From: Prevotella sp.
Lineage (GTDB): Bacteria > Bacteroidota > Bacteroidia > Bacteroidales > Bacteroidaceae
NCBI GenBank assembly: GCA_017561825.1
Contig: JAFZBK010000069.1
Span: 1 to 64,000, forward strand
Direction of reading: 5' to 3'
DNA length: 64,000 bases
A program made the position numbers and the translations under genes. This document shows, piece by piece, positions 26,688 through 36,362 of the stretch. Position 1 is the first letter of the stretch. The number at the start of each line of letters is the position of its first letter. The notes beneath the pieces were generated by a model. The model saw nothing but the letters and a program-made list of their open reading frames with translations. It was not told the origin of the DNA and made no database searches.

Positions 26688-29660
26688 TTAAGCCTTTACT
26701 ACATCATCTTCCTTGATCTTACGACCCATCACCAGGTAAGCAACGGGAGAAGCAATGAAGATGGATGAGAGTGTACCGAAGATCACACCGAGGATCATGG
26801 CGAAGGCGAAGCTGCGGATGCTTGCACCACCAAGGATGAAGATACACAGCAACACGAGCAACGTAGAGATAGAGGTGTTAACGGTACGAGCCAGTGTCTG
26901 GTTGATACTCTCGTTGAACAACGACTGCTTGTCCTGCTTCGGATGCAGACCGAGGTTCTCACGGATACGATCGAACACCACCACCTTATCGTTGATAGAG
27001 TAACCGATCACCGTCAGAATAGCACCAATGAACGTCTGGTCAATCTCCAACGACCAGGGTACGATACCCCAGAGCAGTGAGTAGAGACCAAGCACTACCA
27101 ATGTATCCACAGCCAGAGCAACGATAGAACCTACAGAGAAGGCCACGTTGCGGAAGCGGAACAGGATATAGAGGAAGATAGCCACCAAGGCGATCAGCAC
27201 ACTGATGATAGCGCCATAGGTGATATCCTTAGCCACTGAAGGACCTACCTTTGTAGAACTGATGATAGAGCCACCCTCACGAACATCAGGGTTCTTGAAC
27301 GACTCAACGTCAGCCTGAGAAACCAAGCCAGCCTTCTTCAAAGCAGAATAGAGGATGGTCTCAGCCTCATCATCAGCTGTAGGACTGTTGCTCTCAATCT
27401 TATAGTTGGTAGAGATACGGATGGTCTTGTTGTCAGTACCGATAGAGATAGCACCTGTGTTGCAGCCGGGGAAGGCCTGCACGAGGATACCACGGATCTC
27501 CTCAGGTTGAACTGACTTTTCGAAGGCAACCACATAGTTACGACCACCAGTGAAGTCGATACTCTTGCTCAAGCCACGAACGAAGAAGCTGATCAGGAAC
27601 ACCACAACGGCAGCAGCCACCAGTACGAAGGTCTTCTTGTAGAAGCTCATGAACGGGATGTGGAGGTTCTGCAGCATGTTCTTGGAGATGCTGGTATAGA
27701 ACTTCAGGTTCAGCCACTTGTCTTTCTTCAGACGGTTCTCGTAGATCAGACGTGTGAGGAACACAGCGGTGAAGAATGAGCAGGCGATACCAATGATCCA
27801 GGTTGTTGCGAAGCCCTTTACAGGACCTGTACCGAAGTAGAGCAGGATGATACCTGTGATCAAAGAGGTAAGGTTAGAGTCGAAGATAGCCGAGAAGGCG
27901 TTGCTGTAACCAGCCTTCAGTGCTTCCTTGATACCCTTGCCGTTTCGCATCTCCTCCTTGATACGCTCGTAGATCAGCACGTTCGCATCCACTGCCGTAC
28001 CCAACGTCAATACGATACCGGCCAAACCTGACATGGTCAATGCCGCCTGGAACGACGTCAGAATACCCAGGGTGAAGAACAGGTTCACGATCAGGGCGAA
28101 GTTAGCCATCATACCAGGGATGAAGCCGTACATCATCACCATGTAGATCATCAACAGGATGAAGGCAACGATGAATGACATGATACCCTGCTTGATAGAC
28201 TGAGCACCCAGCGTAGGACCAACCACCTCTTCCTGTACGATACGTGCAGGAGCAGGCATACGACCAGACTTCAGCGTGTTGGCCAAGTCCTTGGTGGTCT
28301 CAACGGTGAAGTTACCAGTGATCTGTGAGTTACCACCAGAGATCTCACCGTTTACACGAGGAGCTGAATAAACAGCATCGTCGAGAACGATAGCAATAGC
28401 CTTACCTACGTTAGCCTTGGTAAGTGTTGCCCAACGACGAGCACCGTCGCTATTCATTGACATGCTTACACAAGGACGACCAGTTACATGGTCGAACTCA
28501 TCCTTAGCATCCACAACCACGTCACCCTCTAACGGAGCACGACCGTTGGTACCAGTCTTCTTCAAAGCATACAGCTCATATACGTTCTTGCTGTTAACCA
28601 TATCTGAAGGAGTAGCACCCCAGCAGAGTTTCAGGTCTGACGGGAAGATCTGCTGTGCCAGTTCACTGTAGATATACTTGTTGATCTCGGCTGTATCACG
28701 AACATTGGCATAAGCCACAACGCTCAGACTACCCTGGGGAGCCAGCGACATCATGGCGAGCAGCGGGTGCTGCTTCTTCAGTGCGGCAATCTTAGCCTCG
28801 TCGGTAGCAGCATCGGCAGTCTTGTTAGCCTTGATATCAAGTTTGGGCGCATCAGCCTTTACTGTATCCTCCTTAGCCACGGCAGCAGAATCAACTGCAG
28901 CATCGGGATCAGCAGAAGCCAGCAGACGCTGGTCGAGTTGAGAGAAGTAAGAAGTAATCTCCTGACTGTTATAAGTCTCCCAGAACTCGAGGTTAGCACT
29001 ACCCTGGAGCAACTTACGGATACGCTCCGGCTCGCGGATACCTGGCATTTCCACCATGATACGTCCCTGCTGACCTTCCAGTTTCTGGATGTTGGGCTGT
29101 ACCACGCCGAACTTATCGATACGGTTACGCACTACGTTGAAAGAGTTGTCGATAGCGGTCTGCACTTCCTCGCGCAGTGCCTTCTCCACCTCTTTGTCGG
29201 TGCTCTGGGTAGAAACCTTGCCCTTCAGCTGCTGTGTAGCGAAGATCTCTGCCAGGCGATGACCCGGTGCGTTACGGTGATAAGCGTCGATAAACAACGA
29301 AATGAAATCACTCTGACTCGTCTCTTCCTCTTTCTTAGCCTCCTGCATAGACTTCACGAAAGCCTGGTCAGTCTTGTGGTCTGCCAATACTTCCACTACA
29401 TCAGGAACACTGATTTCGAGGATGACGTTCATACCGCCTTTCAAGTCAAGACCGAGACCAATCTGTGTCTCCAAGCACTTCTGATAAGAATAGACGCCCA
29501 GATACTTCACAGAGTCCTTATAGTCCTGCTGTGCAATCGGGTCCTGGATCTTTGCTGCCTGACTGTCAAAGTAGCGTGTAGCTACAGAGAACGACAGGTA
29601 GAAGATGCTTGCAAGCGTCAGTAAGACGGCTGTACAAATTACGATACCTTTGTTTTGCAT
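26688..29660 (-). CDS. secDF: Protein translocase SecD-SecF fusion
   Basis: The accessory subunit of the Sec translocon, which uses the proton gradient to pull proteins across the inner membrane. At 990 residues it joins SecD (first helix about 7-27, a large periplasmic domain with IGLGLDLKGGMNVILEIS, five helices) to SecF (from about residue 665, with SIDFTGGRNYVV and six helices). The SecD periplasmic domain contains an Ala/Asp/Lys-rich insertion (residues ~246-290), as in other Bacteroidetes. The fused form is usual for this phylum. It is single, with its own promoter and terminator. Confidence 0.97.
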   Translation of the reverse strand: MQNKGIVICTAVLLTLASIFYLSFSVATRYFDSQAAKIQDPIAQQDYKDSVKYLGVYSYQKCLETQIGLGLDLKGGMNVILEISVPDVVEVLADHKTDQAFVKSMQEAKKEEETSQSDFISLFIDAYHRNAPGHRLAEIFATQQLKGKVSTQSTDKEVEKALREEVQTAIDNSFNVVRNRIDKFGVVQPNIQKLEGQQGRIMVEMPGIREPERIRKLLQGSANLEFWETYNSQEITSYFSQLDQRLLASADPDAAVDSAAVAKEDTVKADAPKLDIKANKTADAATDEAKIAALKKQHPLLAMMSLAPQGSLSVVAYANVRDTAEINKYIYSELAQQIFPSDLKLCWGATPSDMVNSKNVYELYALKKTGTNGRAPLEGDVVVDAKDEFDHVTGRPCVSMSMNSDGARRWATLTKANVGKAIAIVLDDAVYSAPRVNGEISGGNSQITGNFTVETTKDLANTLKSGRMPAPARIVQEEVVGPTLGAQSIKQGIMSFIVAFILLMIYMVMMYGFIPGMMANFALIVNLFFTLGILTSFQAALTMSGLAGIVLTLGTAVDANVLIYERIKEEMRNGKGIKEALKAGYSNAFSAIFDSNLTSLITGIILLYFGTGPVKGFATTWIIGIACSFFTAVFLTRLIYENRLKKDKWLNLKFYTSISKNMLQNLHIPFMSFYKKTFVLVAAAVVVFLISFFVRGLSKSIDFTGGRNYVVAFEKSVQPEEIRGILVQAFPGCNTGAISIGTDNKTIRISTNYKIESNSPTADDEAETILYSALKKAGLVSQADVESFKNPDVREGGSIISSTKVGPSVAKDITYGAIISVLIALVAIFLYILFRFRNVAFSVGSIVALAVDTLVVLGLYSLLWGIVPWSLEIDQTFIGAILTVIGYSINDKVVVFDRIRENLGLHPKQDKQSLFNESINQTLARTVNTSISTLLVLLCIFILGGASIRSFAFAMILGVIFGTLSSIFIASPVAYLVMGRKIKEDDVVKA

Positions 29661-29748
29661 TTTATTATAAATTGTTTTTAATTATTATTTCACTGTTTTC
29701 AACACCTTTTTTGCCATTCATTTTTCAACGAACGGCATTAAGAGCGTG

Positions 29749-29756
29749 CAAAGATA
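29749..29756 (-). promoter_or_regulatory. Promoter -7 box of secDF
   Basis: TATCTTTG on the minus strand followed by CACGC, 88 bases before the ATG. Confidence 0.6.
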
Positions 29757-29791
29757 CACAATTTTTCACATTCCCGAAAAAAAACAGGCCG

Positions 29792-30895
29792 TTAATTGTT
29801 GATTTTTTGCGATTTAGGCTCAATTTTTAGCCAACAGCTCACTGGATGGTGGTCGCTGACGTCGATTTTGTTCTCCACACGGCACTTGTAAGGGGTGATA
29901 TCTTTCGAGCATAAGATATGGTCGATACGTACACGAATGCGGTTACGGTTGAACGTCCAACCTGGTCCGTTACCTGTAGTCACATAGCAGTCGGTGAGTC
30001 CTTCGGCAATAGTATGACGGGCATACGACAGCGGGTTGTCGTTGAAATCACCGCAGACAATCATCGGGTAATGACTGTGTTCACGGATATATGCAGCCAC
30101 CTTCCTGGCCTGTGGAGCCCTGATCTTTGCCGCCTCAGCGAGTTTCTCCAGCAACTGTTTCGATTCCTTGCCTGCAAACTTACGGTCCTGGCCCCCCTCT
30201 GCTATCTTCTCGAAGTTCTCACGATCCTGTAACGACAACTGGTTCGATTCCAGATGACAGTTCACCACAATCACCGTATCCTCATTGATCTTCAGGTAGA
30301 AGGCTGCGCAGGTGTTCAGACTGTTCAAACGGATATGTTCCTTGTTGATGATAGGGTATTTGCTGAAGAGGGTGAGGCACGAGCCACCATGTTCGTTTCT
30401 GGCCGTATCGGCATACTCATAGATATGTCGTAGGTTTATCGCCTTCTCTTTGGTCATATACGCCTCCTGCACACAAACCACATGAGCCCCGCTAGTACCA
30501 ATAAATTCCAGGGCAGGATAGGTTACCTTTCCCTGCGCATCTGTTTCCGTCTTCATAGATACGTCCACATTGTAGGTCATTACTTTGATGCATCCTCTGG
30601 GCTTATCACTCTTCATGTTCAGCGGACAATAGGTGCGCACGGGTACATAACTTATTATGAGACCAAGGATGGAAACGAAGACACCTTTGGGATAGAAAAG
30701 AATCCAGAAGAACAGGAAGGCGATGTTGATGATGAGCAGAATGGGGAAGGTAAGACAGGCATTCGACAGGATAGGGAACGACTCAGGATTGAGTTGTCCG
30801 GAAAACCCCACCAATATCATGATGATCACCGTGGCGATGTTCGCCCCGATAATCAGGTTTCTTGTGAATGTCTTTATCGTCTTGAAAAGCGGCAT
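29792..30895 (-). CDS. Membrane-anchored endonuclease/exonuclease/phosphatase-fold protein
   Basis: A 367-residue protein with three N-terminal membrane helices (about 12-34, 43-62, 66-86) and an EEP catalytic domain. The usual metal and catalytic motifs are visible in order: MTYNVDV, VQEAY, VVNCHLESNQ, CGDFNDNP, RIDHILCSKD and SDHHPVSCWL. Such proteins cleave phosphodiesters in nucleic acids, lipids or inositol phosphates; the substrate is unknown, and the topology puts the domain most likely in the periplasm. It starts 3 bases after the rhomboid gene, so they form an operon. Confidence 0.88.
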   Translation of the reverse strand: MPLFKTIKTFTRNLIIGANIATVIIMILVGFSGQLNPESFPILSNACLTFPILLIINIAFLFFWILFYPKGVFVSILGLIISYVPVRTYCPLNMKSDKPRGCIKVMTYNVDVSMKTETDAQGKVTYPALEFIGTSGAHVVCVQEAYMTKEKAINLRHIYEYADTARNEHGGSCLTLFSKYPIINKEHIRLNSLNTCAAFYLKINEDTVIVVNCHLESNQLSLQDRENFEKIAEGGQDRKFAGKESKQLLEKLAEAAKIRAPQARKVAAYIREHSHYPMIVCGDFNDNPLSYARHTIAEGLTDCYVTTGNGPGWTFNRNRIRVRIDHILCSKDITPYKCRVENKIDVSDHHPVSCWLKIEPKSQKINN

Positions 30896-30898
30896 GTA

Positions 30899-31819
30899 CT
30901 ATGATTCGTTCCCATTCTCGAACAGTTGCCGTTTCTCGTCTGCCGTCAGACTGTCATAGCCGCTGCGGCGGATCTTGTCGAGAATACGGTCTATTTCCTG
31001 TTGGTTAGCTTTTTCCTTATGGTTTTGTTCTATGTTGTCAGAAGAGCGGGAGTTGTCAACGGAACGGGAGTCCTTATGACTACGGTTCTCCCAATTCTTG
31101 CGCAGTTTGTCGAAGAACTGCTGTCCGTTGCTCCTTCCATAATTGTCACTACCTGGATGCTTGCGCCAATAGCGTATCATCAGGAAACCGAACAGCATAC
31201 CACCCAGGTGGGCAAAGTGAGCCACGCTGTCGTTCGTTGTTGCCAAGGCCGAGAACAGTTCAATGGCAGCATAGACACCCACGAACCATTTCGCCTTGAT
31301 GGGGATGGGCAGCGGGAAGATGAAGATGCGCTCTTCGGGGAAGATCATACCGAAGGCAAGCAGGATGGCATAGATGGCACCCGAAGCTCCCACGGTGGTC
31401 CATTGACTCAGAACAGCTGACGAGTTCTGTGCGATCTGCCACAAATCACCGAATCCTGCCTCAGGAATCTGTGATGTCGCCATGAAGTAGAACGACACAA
31501 ATTGTACGATTTCTTGAATAATTCCGGCACCAACTCCGCAAGAAATGTAATAAAAAAGGAATTTTTTCGGTCCCCATACACTCTCTACCACACAGCCGAA
31601 CATCCATAGGGCGAACATATTGAAGAAGATATGCTCAAAGTTCGCGTGCATAAACATATAGGTGACGAGCTGATAGAGGTGGAAATCCTTCGACATAAAG
31701 AAATGGAGTCCCAGCACGTCGTTCAGGTCAATGCCCCTCATTTGGAACACCAGAAGTGCCAGGAACATCAACCCGTTTATAATCAGTAGGTTCTTTGTAA
31801 TGGTAGGAATTCTTCGCAT
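30899..31819 (-). CDS. Rhomboid family intramembrane serine protease
   Basis: A 306-residue protein with six or more membrane helices within residues 1-225 and a hydrophilic, charged tail. The catalytic serine is in [14 protein letters not shown] (about residue 145) and the partner histidine in [29 protein letters not shown] matches the rhomboid helix-2 motif. It would cut substrates inside the membrane. Its cytoplasmic tail (about residues 226-306) is rich in Ser, Asn and Arg. It is first in a two-gene operon with the EEP-fold protein. Confidence 0.9.
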   Translation of the reverse strand: MRRIPTITKNLLIINGLMFLALLVFQMRGIDLNDVLGLHFFMSKDFHLYQLVTYMFMHANFEHIFFNMFALWMFGCVVESVWGPKKFLFYYISCGVGAGIIQEIVQFVSFYFMATSQIPEAGFGDLWQIAQNSSAVLSQWTTVGASGAIYAILLAFGMIFPEERIFIFPLPIPIKAKWFVGVYAAIELFSALATTNDSVAHFAHLGGMLFGFLMIRYWRKHPGSDNYGRSNGQQFFDKLRKNWENRSHKDSRSVDNSRSSDNIEQNHKEKANQQEIDRILDKIRRSGYDSLTADEKRQLFENGNES

Positions 31820-31851
31820 ATACTTTTTGTTCTTAACCTTGAATTATGCGA

Positions 31852-31859
31852 CAAAAATA
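31852..31859 (-). promoter_or_regulatory. Promoter -7 box of the rhomboid operon
   Basis: TATTTTTG on the minus strand, 32 bases before the ATG; divergent from the HU promoter. Confidence 0.55.
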
Positions 31860-31941
31860 CGAAAAATATCTGTTATTAGACAGAAAAAAGGGGGTAATAG
31901 CACTTTTTTTCATGAAATTCTTCACTTTTTTCACTTTTTTG

Positions 31942-31972
31942 TTTGTTTTATGAATTGTTTCGCTTATATTTG
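31942..31972 (+). promoter_or_regulatory. Promoter of the HU gene
   Basis: TTTG (31942-31945), 19 bases, TATATTTG (31965-31972); predicted leader about 48 bases, A/T-rich. Confidence 0.75.
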
Positions 31973-32024
31973 CGAAAGAAATCTGAATAACGTATTTATT
32001 TTTAATCATTTAATAGGTAAAATT

Positions 32025-32297
32025 ATGAACAAGACAGAATTAATTGAGAAGATTGCAGCTGGTGCTGGTTTGACAAAGGCTGATTCTAAGAAGGCTCTCG
32101 ACGCTACTATTGCAGCTATCAAGGGTGCGCTCGTAGCAGGTGACAAGGTTGCTCTTGTAGGTTTTGGTACATTCAGCGTAAACAAGCGTCCTGCTCGTGA
32201 AGGTATCAACCCCGCAACAAAGCAGAAGATTAAGATTGCTGCTAAGAAGGTGGCTAAATTCAAGGCTGGTGCTGAGTTGGCAGATGCTATCAAGTAA
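32025..32297 (+). CDS. HU family DNA-binding protein
   Basis: A 90-residue nucleoid protein that bends and compacts DNA as a dimer. [20 protein letters not shown] is the canonical N terminus and [24 protein letters not shown] is the beta-arm with its GRNP-like tip (here GINP). Length is standard. The start at 32025 is chosen because HU proteins begin here; an upstream in-frame extension crosses the promoter. Biased codon use suggests high expression. Confidence 0.95.
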   Translation: MNKTELIEKIAAGAGLTKADSKKALDATIAAIKGALVAGDKVALVGFGTFSVNKRPAREGINPATKQKIKIAAKKVAKFKAGAELADAIK

Positions 32298-32325
32298 TCA
32301 GATTGTAAAGAATTTTACAAAACAC

Positions 32326-32355
32326 AATAGAGAGATACCGCGGTATCTCTCTATT
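32326..32355. terminator. Perfect 30-bp palindrome: two-way terminator of HU and tRNA-Gln
   Basis: The sequence 32326-32355 (AATAGAGAGATACCGC and its exact complement) is a 15-bp perfect inverted repeat without an unpaired loop base. It lies between convergent HU and tRNA-Gln genes, with TTTGTTT on the plus side and TGTGTTTT on the minus side. Confidence 0.82.
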
Positions 32356-32376
32356 TGTTTATCCAGTGTTCTGGAG

Positions 32377-32447
32377 TTGGGTGACTCGGATTCGAACCGG
32401 GAATGACAGAACCAAAACCTGTAGTGTTACCATTACACCATCACCCA
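32377..32447 (-). tRNA. tRNA-Gln (anticodon UUG)
   Basis: On the minus strand a complete cloverleaf can be folded. The acceptor stem TGGGTGA pairs with TCACCCA, and the D-arm carries GGTGTAATGGT. The anticodon stem ACAGG/TCTGT holds the loop TTTTGGT with anticodon TTG, and the T-arm carries GGTTCGAATCC. The discriminator base is A and the CCA end is not encoded. It follows tyrS on the same strand but has its own promoter. Confidence 0.96.
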
Positions 32448-32460
32448 ATCAAAAACTTTG

Positions 32461-32492
32461 CAAAGGTACGAATTTATTTTCAAACTACCAAA
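32461..32492 (-). promoter_or_regulatory. Promoter of tRNA-Gln
   Basis: TTTG (32489-32492), 20 bases, TACCTTTG (32461-32468) on the minus strand, between the tyrS stop and the tRNA. Transcription should start about 10 bases before the mature tRNA. Confidence 0.75.
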
Positions 32493-32514
32493 ACAAAAAA
32501 CATATTCTCCCTTA

Positions 32515-33810
32515 TTACTTCACAGTCAGGAGGAAATAGTTCTTCTTTCCTTTCTGAGCCAGCAGATACTTACCGTCGATCAGATCCTCTTCCGTAATCA
32601 GACTGTTCTGGTCAGTCAGCTTCTCCTTGTTCAGACTGACACCACCTCCCTGTACCATCTTACGCATCTCACCCTTTGAGGGGAAGACAGGAGCAGCGGC
32701 GGTCAGCAGCTCAATGGCTGGTTGTCCGAGCTGATCCTTACTGATCTCGTACTGCGGCACACCATCGAACACATCGAGGAAGGTCTGCTCATCGAGTTTC
32801 TGAAGACTCTCCTTGGTGCTCTTACCAAAGAGGATGTTGCTGGCCTCAATAGCTGTGTCAAGGGCCTCACGGGAGTGAACCATTACCGTTACCTCTTCTG
32901 CCAGACGGCGCTGGAGGATTCTACGTCCGGGATCCTGCTTGTGCTCCTCTACCAAAGCATCAATCACATCCTTCTCCAAAGAAGTGAAGATCTTGATGTA
33001 ACACTCAGCATCATCATCGCTCACGTTCAACCAGAACTGATAGAACTTATACGGTGTGGTGCGGTTAGGATCAAGCCAGATATTACCACTCTCGGTCTTA
33101 CCGAACTTCTTACCGTCACTCTTGGTGATCAACGGACAAGTAAGTGCAAAGGTCTCTACCTCGTTACCTAATGTACGACGGATCAGTTCCGTACCGGTAG
33201 TCATGTTACCCCACTGGTCGTTACCGCCCAACTGCAGCTTCACACCATAGTGCTGGTAGAGATAGAGGAAGTCGTATCCTTGCAGAAGCTGATAGGTGAA
33301 CTCCGTGAACGAAAGACCGTCACGAGCTGTACCGTTCAGTCGTTGCTGTACCGACTCCTTAGCCATCATATAATTTACGGTGATATGCTTACCCACCTCA
33401 CGGGCAAAATCGAGGAAGGTGAAATCCTTCATCCAGTCGTAGTTGTTCACCATGATGGCAGCATTCTTCTCCTTTGACTCAAAGTCGAGGAACTTAGCCA
33501 CCTGTGCTTTGATACATTCCTGGTTATGACGCAGGGTCTCATCGTTGAGCAGGTTACGCTCCTGTGATTTTCCTGAGGGGTCACCAATCATACCTGTAGC
33601 TCCACCTACGAGGATGATGGGTCTATGACCGCAACGCTGCAGGTGACGCAGCATCATGATACCACACAGATGACCAATATGCAATGAATCGGCCGTGGGG
33701 TCTGTACCCAGGTAGGCCGTTACCATTTCTTTCTGGAGCAGTTCTTCCGTGCCAGGCATTATCTGTGCCAGCATGCCGCGCCATTTCAGTTCTTCTACGA
33801 AATTCTTCAT
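32515..33810 (-). CDS. tyrS: Tyrosyl-tRNA synthetase
   Basis: Charges tRNA-Tyr. The 431-residue protein has the class I signature [10 protein letters not shown] near residue 40 and the KMSKS-equivalent KFGKTESG around residue 228, with an S4 RNA-binding domain at the C terminus. The start at 33810 ([13 protein letters not shown]) is preferred over a codon six residues upstream. It follows yidD by 34 bases, which contain three heptamer repeats, so it belongs to the hemD-rnpA-yidD transcription unit. Confidence 0.96.
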   Translation of the reverse strand: MKNFVEELKWRGMLAQIMPGTEELLQKEMVTAYLGTDPTADSLHIGHLCGIMMLRHLQRCGHRPIILVGGATGMIGDPSGKSQERNLLNDETLRHNQECIKAQVAKFLDFESKEKNAAIMVNNYDWMKDFTFLDFAREVGKHITVNYMMAKESVQQRLNGTARDGLSFTEFTYQLLQGYDFLYLYQHYGVKLQLGGNDQWGNMTTGTELIRRTLGNEVETFALTCPLITKSDGKKFGKTESGNIWLDPNRTTPYKFYQFWLNVSDDDAECYIKIFTSLEKDVIDALVEEHKQDPGRRILQRRLAEEVTVMVHSREALDTAIEASNILFGKSTKESLQKLDEQTFLDVFDGVPQYEISKDQLGQPAIELLTAAAPVFPSKGEMRKMVQGGGVSLNKEKLTDQNSLITEEDLIDGKYLLAQKGKKNYFLLTVK

Positions 33811-33823
33811 ATATCTTTTAAAG

Positions 33824-33844
33824 TTCAATGTTCAATGTTCAATG
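33824..33844. repeat. Three TTCAATG heptamers between yidD and tyrS
   Basis: Three perfect direct copies (33824-33830, 33831-33837, 33838-33844) fill most of the gap between the two genes; the last touches the yidD stop at 33845. Same 7-bp style as the arrays at 6491, 19749 and 54848. Confidence 0.85.
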
Positions 33845-34099
33845 TCACGGAACCGGATCATATCCCGAGCCACCCCATGGATGGCAGCGTGAAATTCTCT
33901 TGATGGCCAGCCACAACCCTTTGATAGGACCATGTTTCTTCAGTGCCTGTTTGGCATATTCACTACAGGTGGGCGTAAACCGACACGAAGGCGGTGTGTA
34001 GGGAGAGATGGCTTTCTGATAGATCCAGATGGGAAGGAGCAGTAACGACACCAGCACCCATGACACTCCATGTATAATGGCTTTGAGTACTTTCATCAT
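33845..34099 (-). CDS. yidD: Membrane protein insertion efficiency factor
   Basis: An 84-residue membrane-associated protein that aids YidC-dependent insertion. The family core is visible: [31 protein letters not shown] (three Cys-containing segments) and [17 protein letters not shown] at the end. A hydrophobic N-terminal segment would bind the membrane. It overlaps rnpA by 4 bases, the standard rnpA-yidD coupling. Confidence 0.95.
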   Translation of the reverse strand: MMKVLKAIIHGVSWVLVSLLLLPIWIYQKAISPYTPPSCRFTPTCSEYAKQALKKHGPIKGLWLAIKRISRCHPWGGSGYDPVP

Positions 34100-34476
34100 C
34101 GTTCTGATAATCCTTGTAAGAGTTTGACAACCTTACGTTCCACCACTTCGCTGCTACGCAGATGATCATCAAGCCAGATAAAGGCCATCACGAAACATTT
34201 TCCTTGCTCCTTGGGCAGAAGATGCTTGTTCTTCCGATAAGCCTCGCGGATCTGTCGCTTCACCCTGTTACGTTTCACCGCCCTCTTGAAATAGCGCTTG
34301 GATACACTCACCAGGATCTGCGCCTGAGGATCATCCTTCTCTATTTGCTTATAGACCAATCGGATAGGAAAGGCCACCAACGAACGACTGTTGCCGCCTG
34401 TGAAGAGCTCGTCAATCATCCGTTTGCTCGAAACGCGCTCTTCCTTTGGTAAAGTGAAAGCTGCGGTGTCAAGCAT
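34096..34476 (-). CDS. rnpA: Ribonuclease P protein component
   Basis: The 126-residue protein subunit of RNase P, which helps the RNA subunit trim tRNA 5' ends. The RNR motif region [21 protein letters not shown] is clear, at about residues 68-88. It lies between hemD (3 bases away) and yidD (4-base overlap). In this phylum it is not beside rpmH and dnaA, so its presence here does not mark the replication origin. Confidence 0.93.
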   Translation of the reverse strand: MLDTAAFTLPKEERVSSKRMIDELFTGGNSRSLVAFPIRLVYKQIEKDDPQAQILVSVSKRYFKRAVKRNRVKRQIREAYRKNKHLLPKEQGKCFVMAFIWLDDHLRSSEVVERKVVKLLQGLSER

Positions 34477-34479
34477 GTT

Positions 34480-35229
34480 TTAATCCTCGTCCTGACGCGC
34501 CAGATATGATTTCAGTGCACCTGTCATGGAAGGGAACTTCTCAGAAGGTGCCTCTATCACCACATTCAGACCTGCCTCGTGGGCAGACTTGGAAGTAGAG
34601 GGTCCGAAGGTTGCCACGGCGATATCGTTCTTCGAGGAACCGAAGGTCTTGGTAAAGGCATTGATGCCTGCAGGACTGAAGAACACGCACATGTCGTAGT
34701 CGAAGGCTTTCACCTCCTCCTCCGTGAAATCATTGCTCACCGTGCGGTACATGATACACTCCGTGTGCTGCAGCTTCTTCGAGTCGAGCAGCTCCTTCAC
34801 GCTGTCGTCATGCACATCGCTCATAGGAATCAGAAACTTCTCTGTCTTGTGCTTCACCATCGAAGGCACCAGGTCAGCAATCTTTCCCGTCTGACCGAAG
34901 AACACCTTTCTTTTGCGATACTGCACATACTTCTGAATATAGAAAGCGATCTGCTCGGTTACGCAGAAGTATTTCATATCCTCAGGAATCTCCAATCGCA
35001 TCTCCTTAGCCAGTTTGAAGAAATTGTCAATCGCGTGGCGTGATGTGAACACGACGGCAGTATGTCCTGAGATGCTCACTTTCTGCTGACGGAATTCCTT
35101 TGACGTCAGTCCTTCCACCTTGATGAACGGTCTGAAGACAAGTTCTACGTCATAGTCCTTTGCGATGTCGAAATATGGGGACTTGTCACTGGTTGGTTGC
35201 GGCTGTGAAATGAGAATTTTCTTTATCAT
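34480..35229 (-). CDS. hemD: Uroporphyrinogen-III synthase-like protein
   Basis: A 249-residue two-lobed protein resembling HemD, which closes the linear tetrapyrrole hydroxymethylbilane to uroporphyrinogen III. Recognisable parts are KKILISQPQP, SGHTAVVFTSRHAIDNFF and FFSPAGINAFTKTFG, followed by VATFGPSTSKSAHEAGLNVV. HemD sequences are poorly conserved, so motif evidence is limited, but the fold pattern fits. No other haem gene is next to it; the hemD-rnpA-yidD order is shared with other Bacteroidales. Confidence 0.85.
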   Translation of the reverse strand: MIKKILISQPQPTSDKSPYFDIAKDYDVELVFRPFIKVEGLTSKEFRQQKVSISGHTAVVFTSRHAIDNFFKLAKEMRLEIPEDMKYFCVTEQIAFYIQKYVQYRKRKVFFGQTGKIADLVPSMVKHKTEKFLIPMSDVHDDSVKELLDSKKLQHTECIMYRTVSNDFTEEEVKAFDYDMCVFFSPAGINAFTKTFGSSKNDIAVATFGPSTSKSAHEAGLNVVIEAPSEKFPSMTGALKSYLARQDED

Positions 35230-35236
35230 GAATGTC

Positions 35237-36328
35237 CTAAAAATTTATTTTCAAATAATCAACTATCATCACCAGAAAACCCGCCAAAGCGAGCATGGGA
35301 ATTATTTCGAGCGCACAAAAGTACAAAATTATTTGCAGAATGGCCACATTTTGTCTGAAAAAGATTACAAAGCACTTGTAAATCGTTAGTATTTTCACTA
35401 AAATTAAAACAATTGCTGCATAAATGATGGCACTTTGCACAGAAATTCCGAAATAACTCTGCAACATAACGACAGGGAACAGCACCACCCCTTCCATGGC
35501 AGAGAGGTAGAGTATCGACTTCATCCATTGTTCATTTTTTTTCCTGTTGAAGAAGAGGGAATTCAGGATGGGATAAAGCATTCCTTTCAACAAGAAATAA
35601 GCAGAGAAGCAACCGAAGAAGATAGCGATGAGCTGATACTGTGATTGGAGGATGAACGTATCCGCTACCTTTGTCTGCGTGTAGAAGAAGGCCAGCAGGG
35701 CCCACAGCAGACAGGTGAGTGCCACCATGAAGAACTGGAAGCGGAACTCATCCGAGGTCTCTGTTGTCACCGTTACATTCTCACTGCGCGGGATATGGAA
35801 GAAGTCCTTTGCCTGTTGCAGGATGAAATGATGAAGACGCGAGAAGGCGAACACCATCAGCAGGAAGCAGCCTAACAGCAGACCCGTGATGACATCATCG
35901 TTCTGGATGGAGTAAGGCACTGGGTCGCCTGCTATACCATAGCGTTCCACATTCAGTTCCGGGTGCAGCAAAGCATTATTGGTGAAGAAGCCATCGCGGT
36001 AGTAATGCGAGAAGTTGATATCCGTGGTATCCTTCACACTGTCTTTTGAGGATAGGAACAGGGTGTCCTGATTGGTAAACGACTTCAGTTCCGGCTGGAA
36101 TACCGACTGGATGGCAGAGTCCTGCTGAGCAGGTGTGGCATTGGGAGGCAGTTCCTGCAGTACCTGATAGGTATGTCTCGGCTTAGGCGTATTTTCCTGC
36201 GGAACAGTTGCAACGGGTTCTTCCTCAAGAGAAGCCTCTGAGGTTGTACCCTCCACCGTCTCAGTAACGGGTTGTGACGGGTGGATGTGCTGCAACGTAT
36301 CCTGTTGCTGGAACCAATCTGTGTGCAT
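35237..36328 (-). CDS. DUF4271 membrane protein
   Basis: A 363-residue protein of unknown function. The first ~130 residues are hydrophilic and low in complexity, rich in Gln, Thr, Glu and Pro. About seven membrane helices follow from residue ~150 to the end, characteristic of DUF4271. In many Bacteroidetes genomes it precedes hemD, as here (7-base gap). The constant position suggests an envelope or haem-linked role, but that is only context. The start at 36328 is the first Met, 34 bases after the metK stop; read-through from metK is likely. Confidence 0.8.
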   Translation of the reverse strand: MHTDWFQQQDTLQHIHPSQPVTETVEGTTSEASLEEEPVATVPQENTPKPRHTYQVLQELPPNATPAQQDSAIQSVFQPELKSFTNQDTLFLSSKDSVKDTTDINFSHYYRDGFFTNNALLHPELNVERYGIAGDPVPYSIQNDDVITGLLLGCFLLMVFAFSRLHHFILQQAKDFFHIPRSENVTVTTETSDEFRFQFFMVALTCLLWALLAFFYTQTKVADTFILQSQYQLIAIFFGCFSAYFLLKGMLYPILNSLFFNRKKNEQWMKSILYLSAMEGVVLFPVVMLQSYFGISVQSAIIYAAIVLILVKILTIYKCFVIFFRQNVAILQIILYFCALEIIPMLALAGFLVMIVDYLKINF

Positions 36329-36362
36329 GCTTCTGCCTACGGATGGTAAAACGGGAACCTAA

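Noticed and set aside
28767-29624. A 285-codon plus-strand frame opposite secDF
   Set aside because: Antisense shadow of a clear SecD domain; no promoter or motif supports it. The same reasoning removes other long antisense frames, for example at 9102-9836 and 21544-22389.
34096-34476. Replication origin near rnpA
   Set aside because: No dnaA, rpmH, dnaN or DnaA-box cluster is present; in this phylum rnpA sits with hemD and yidD.
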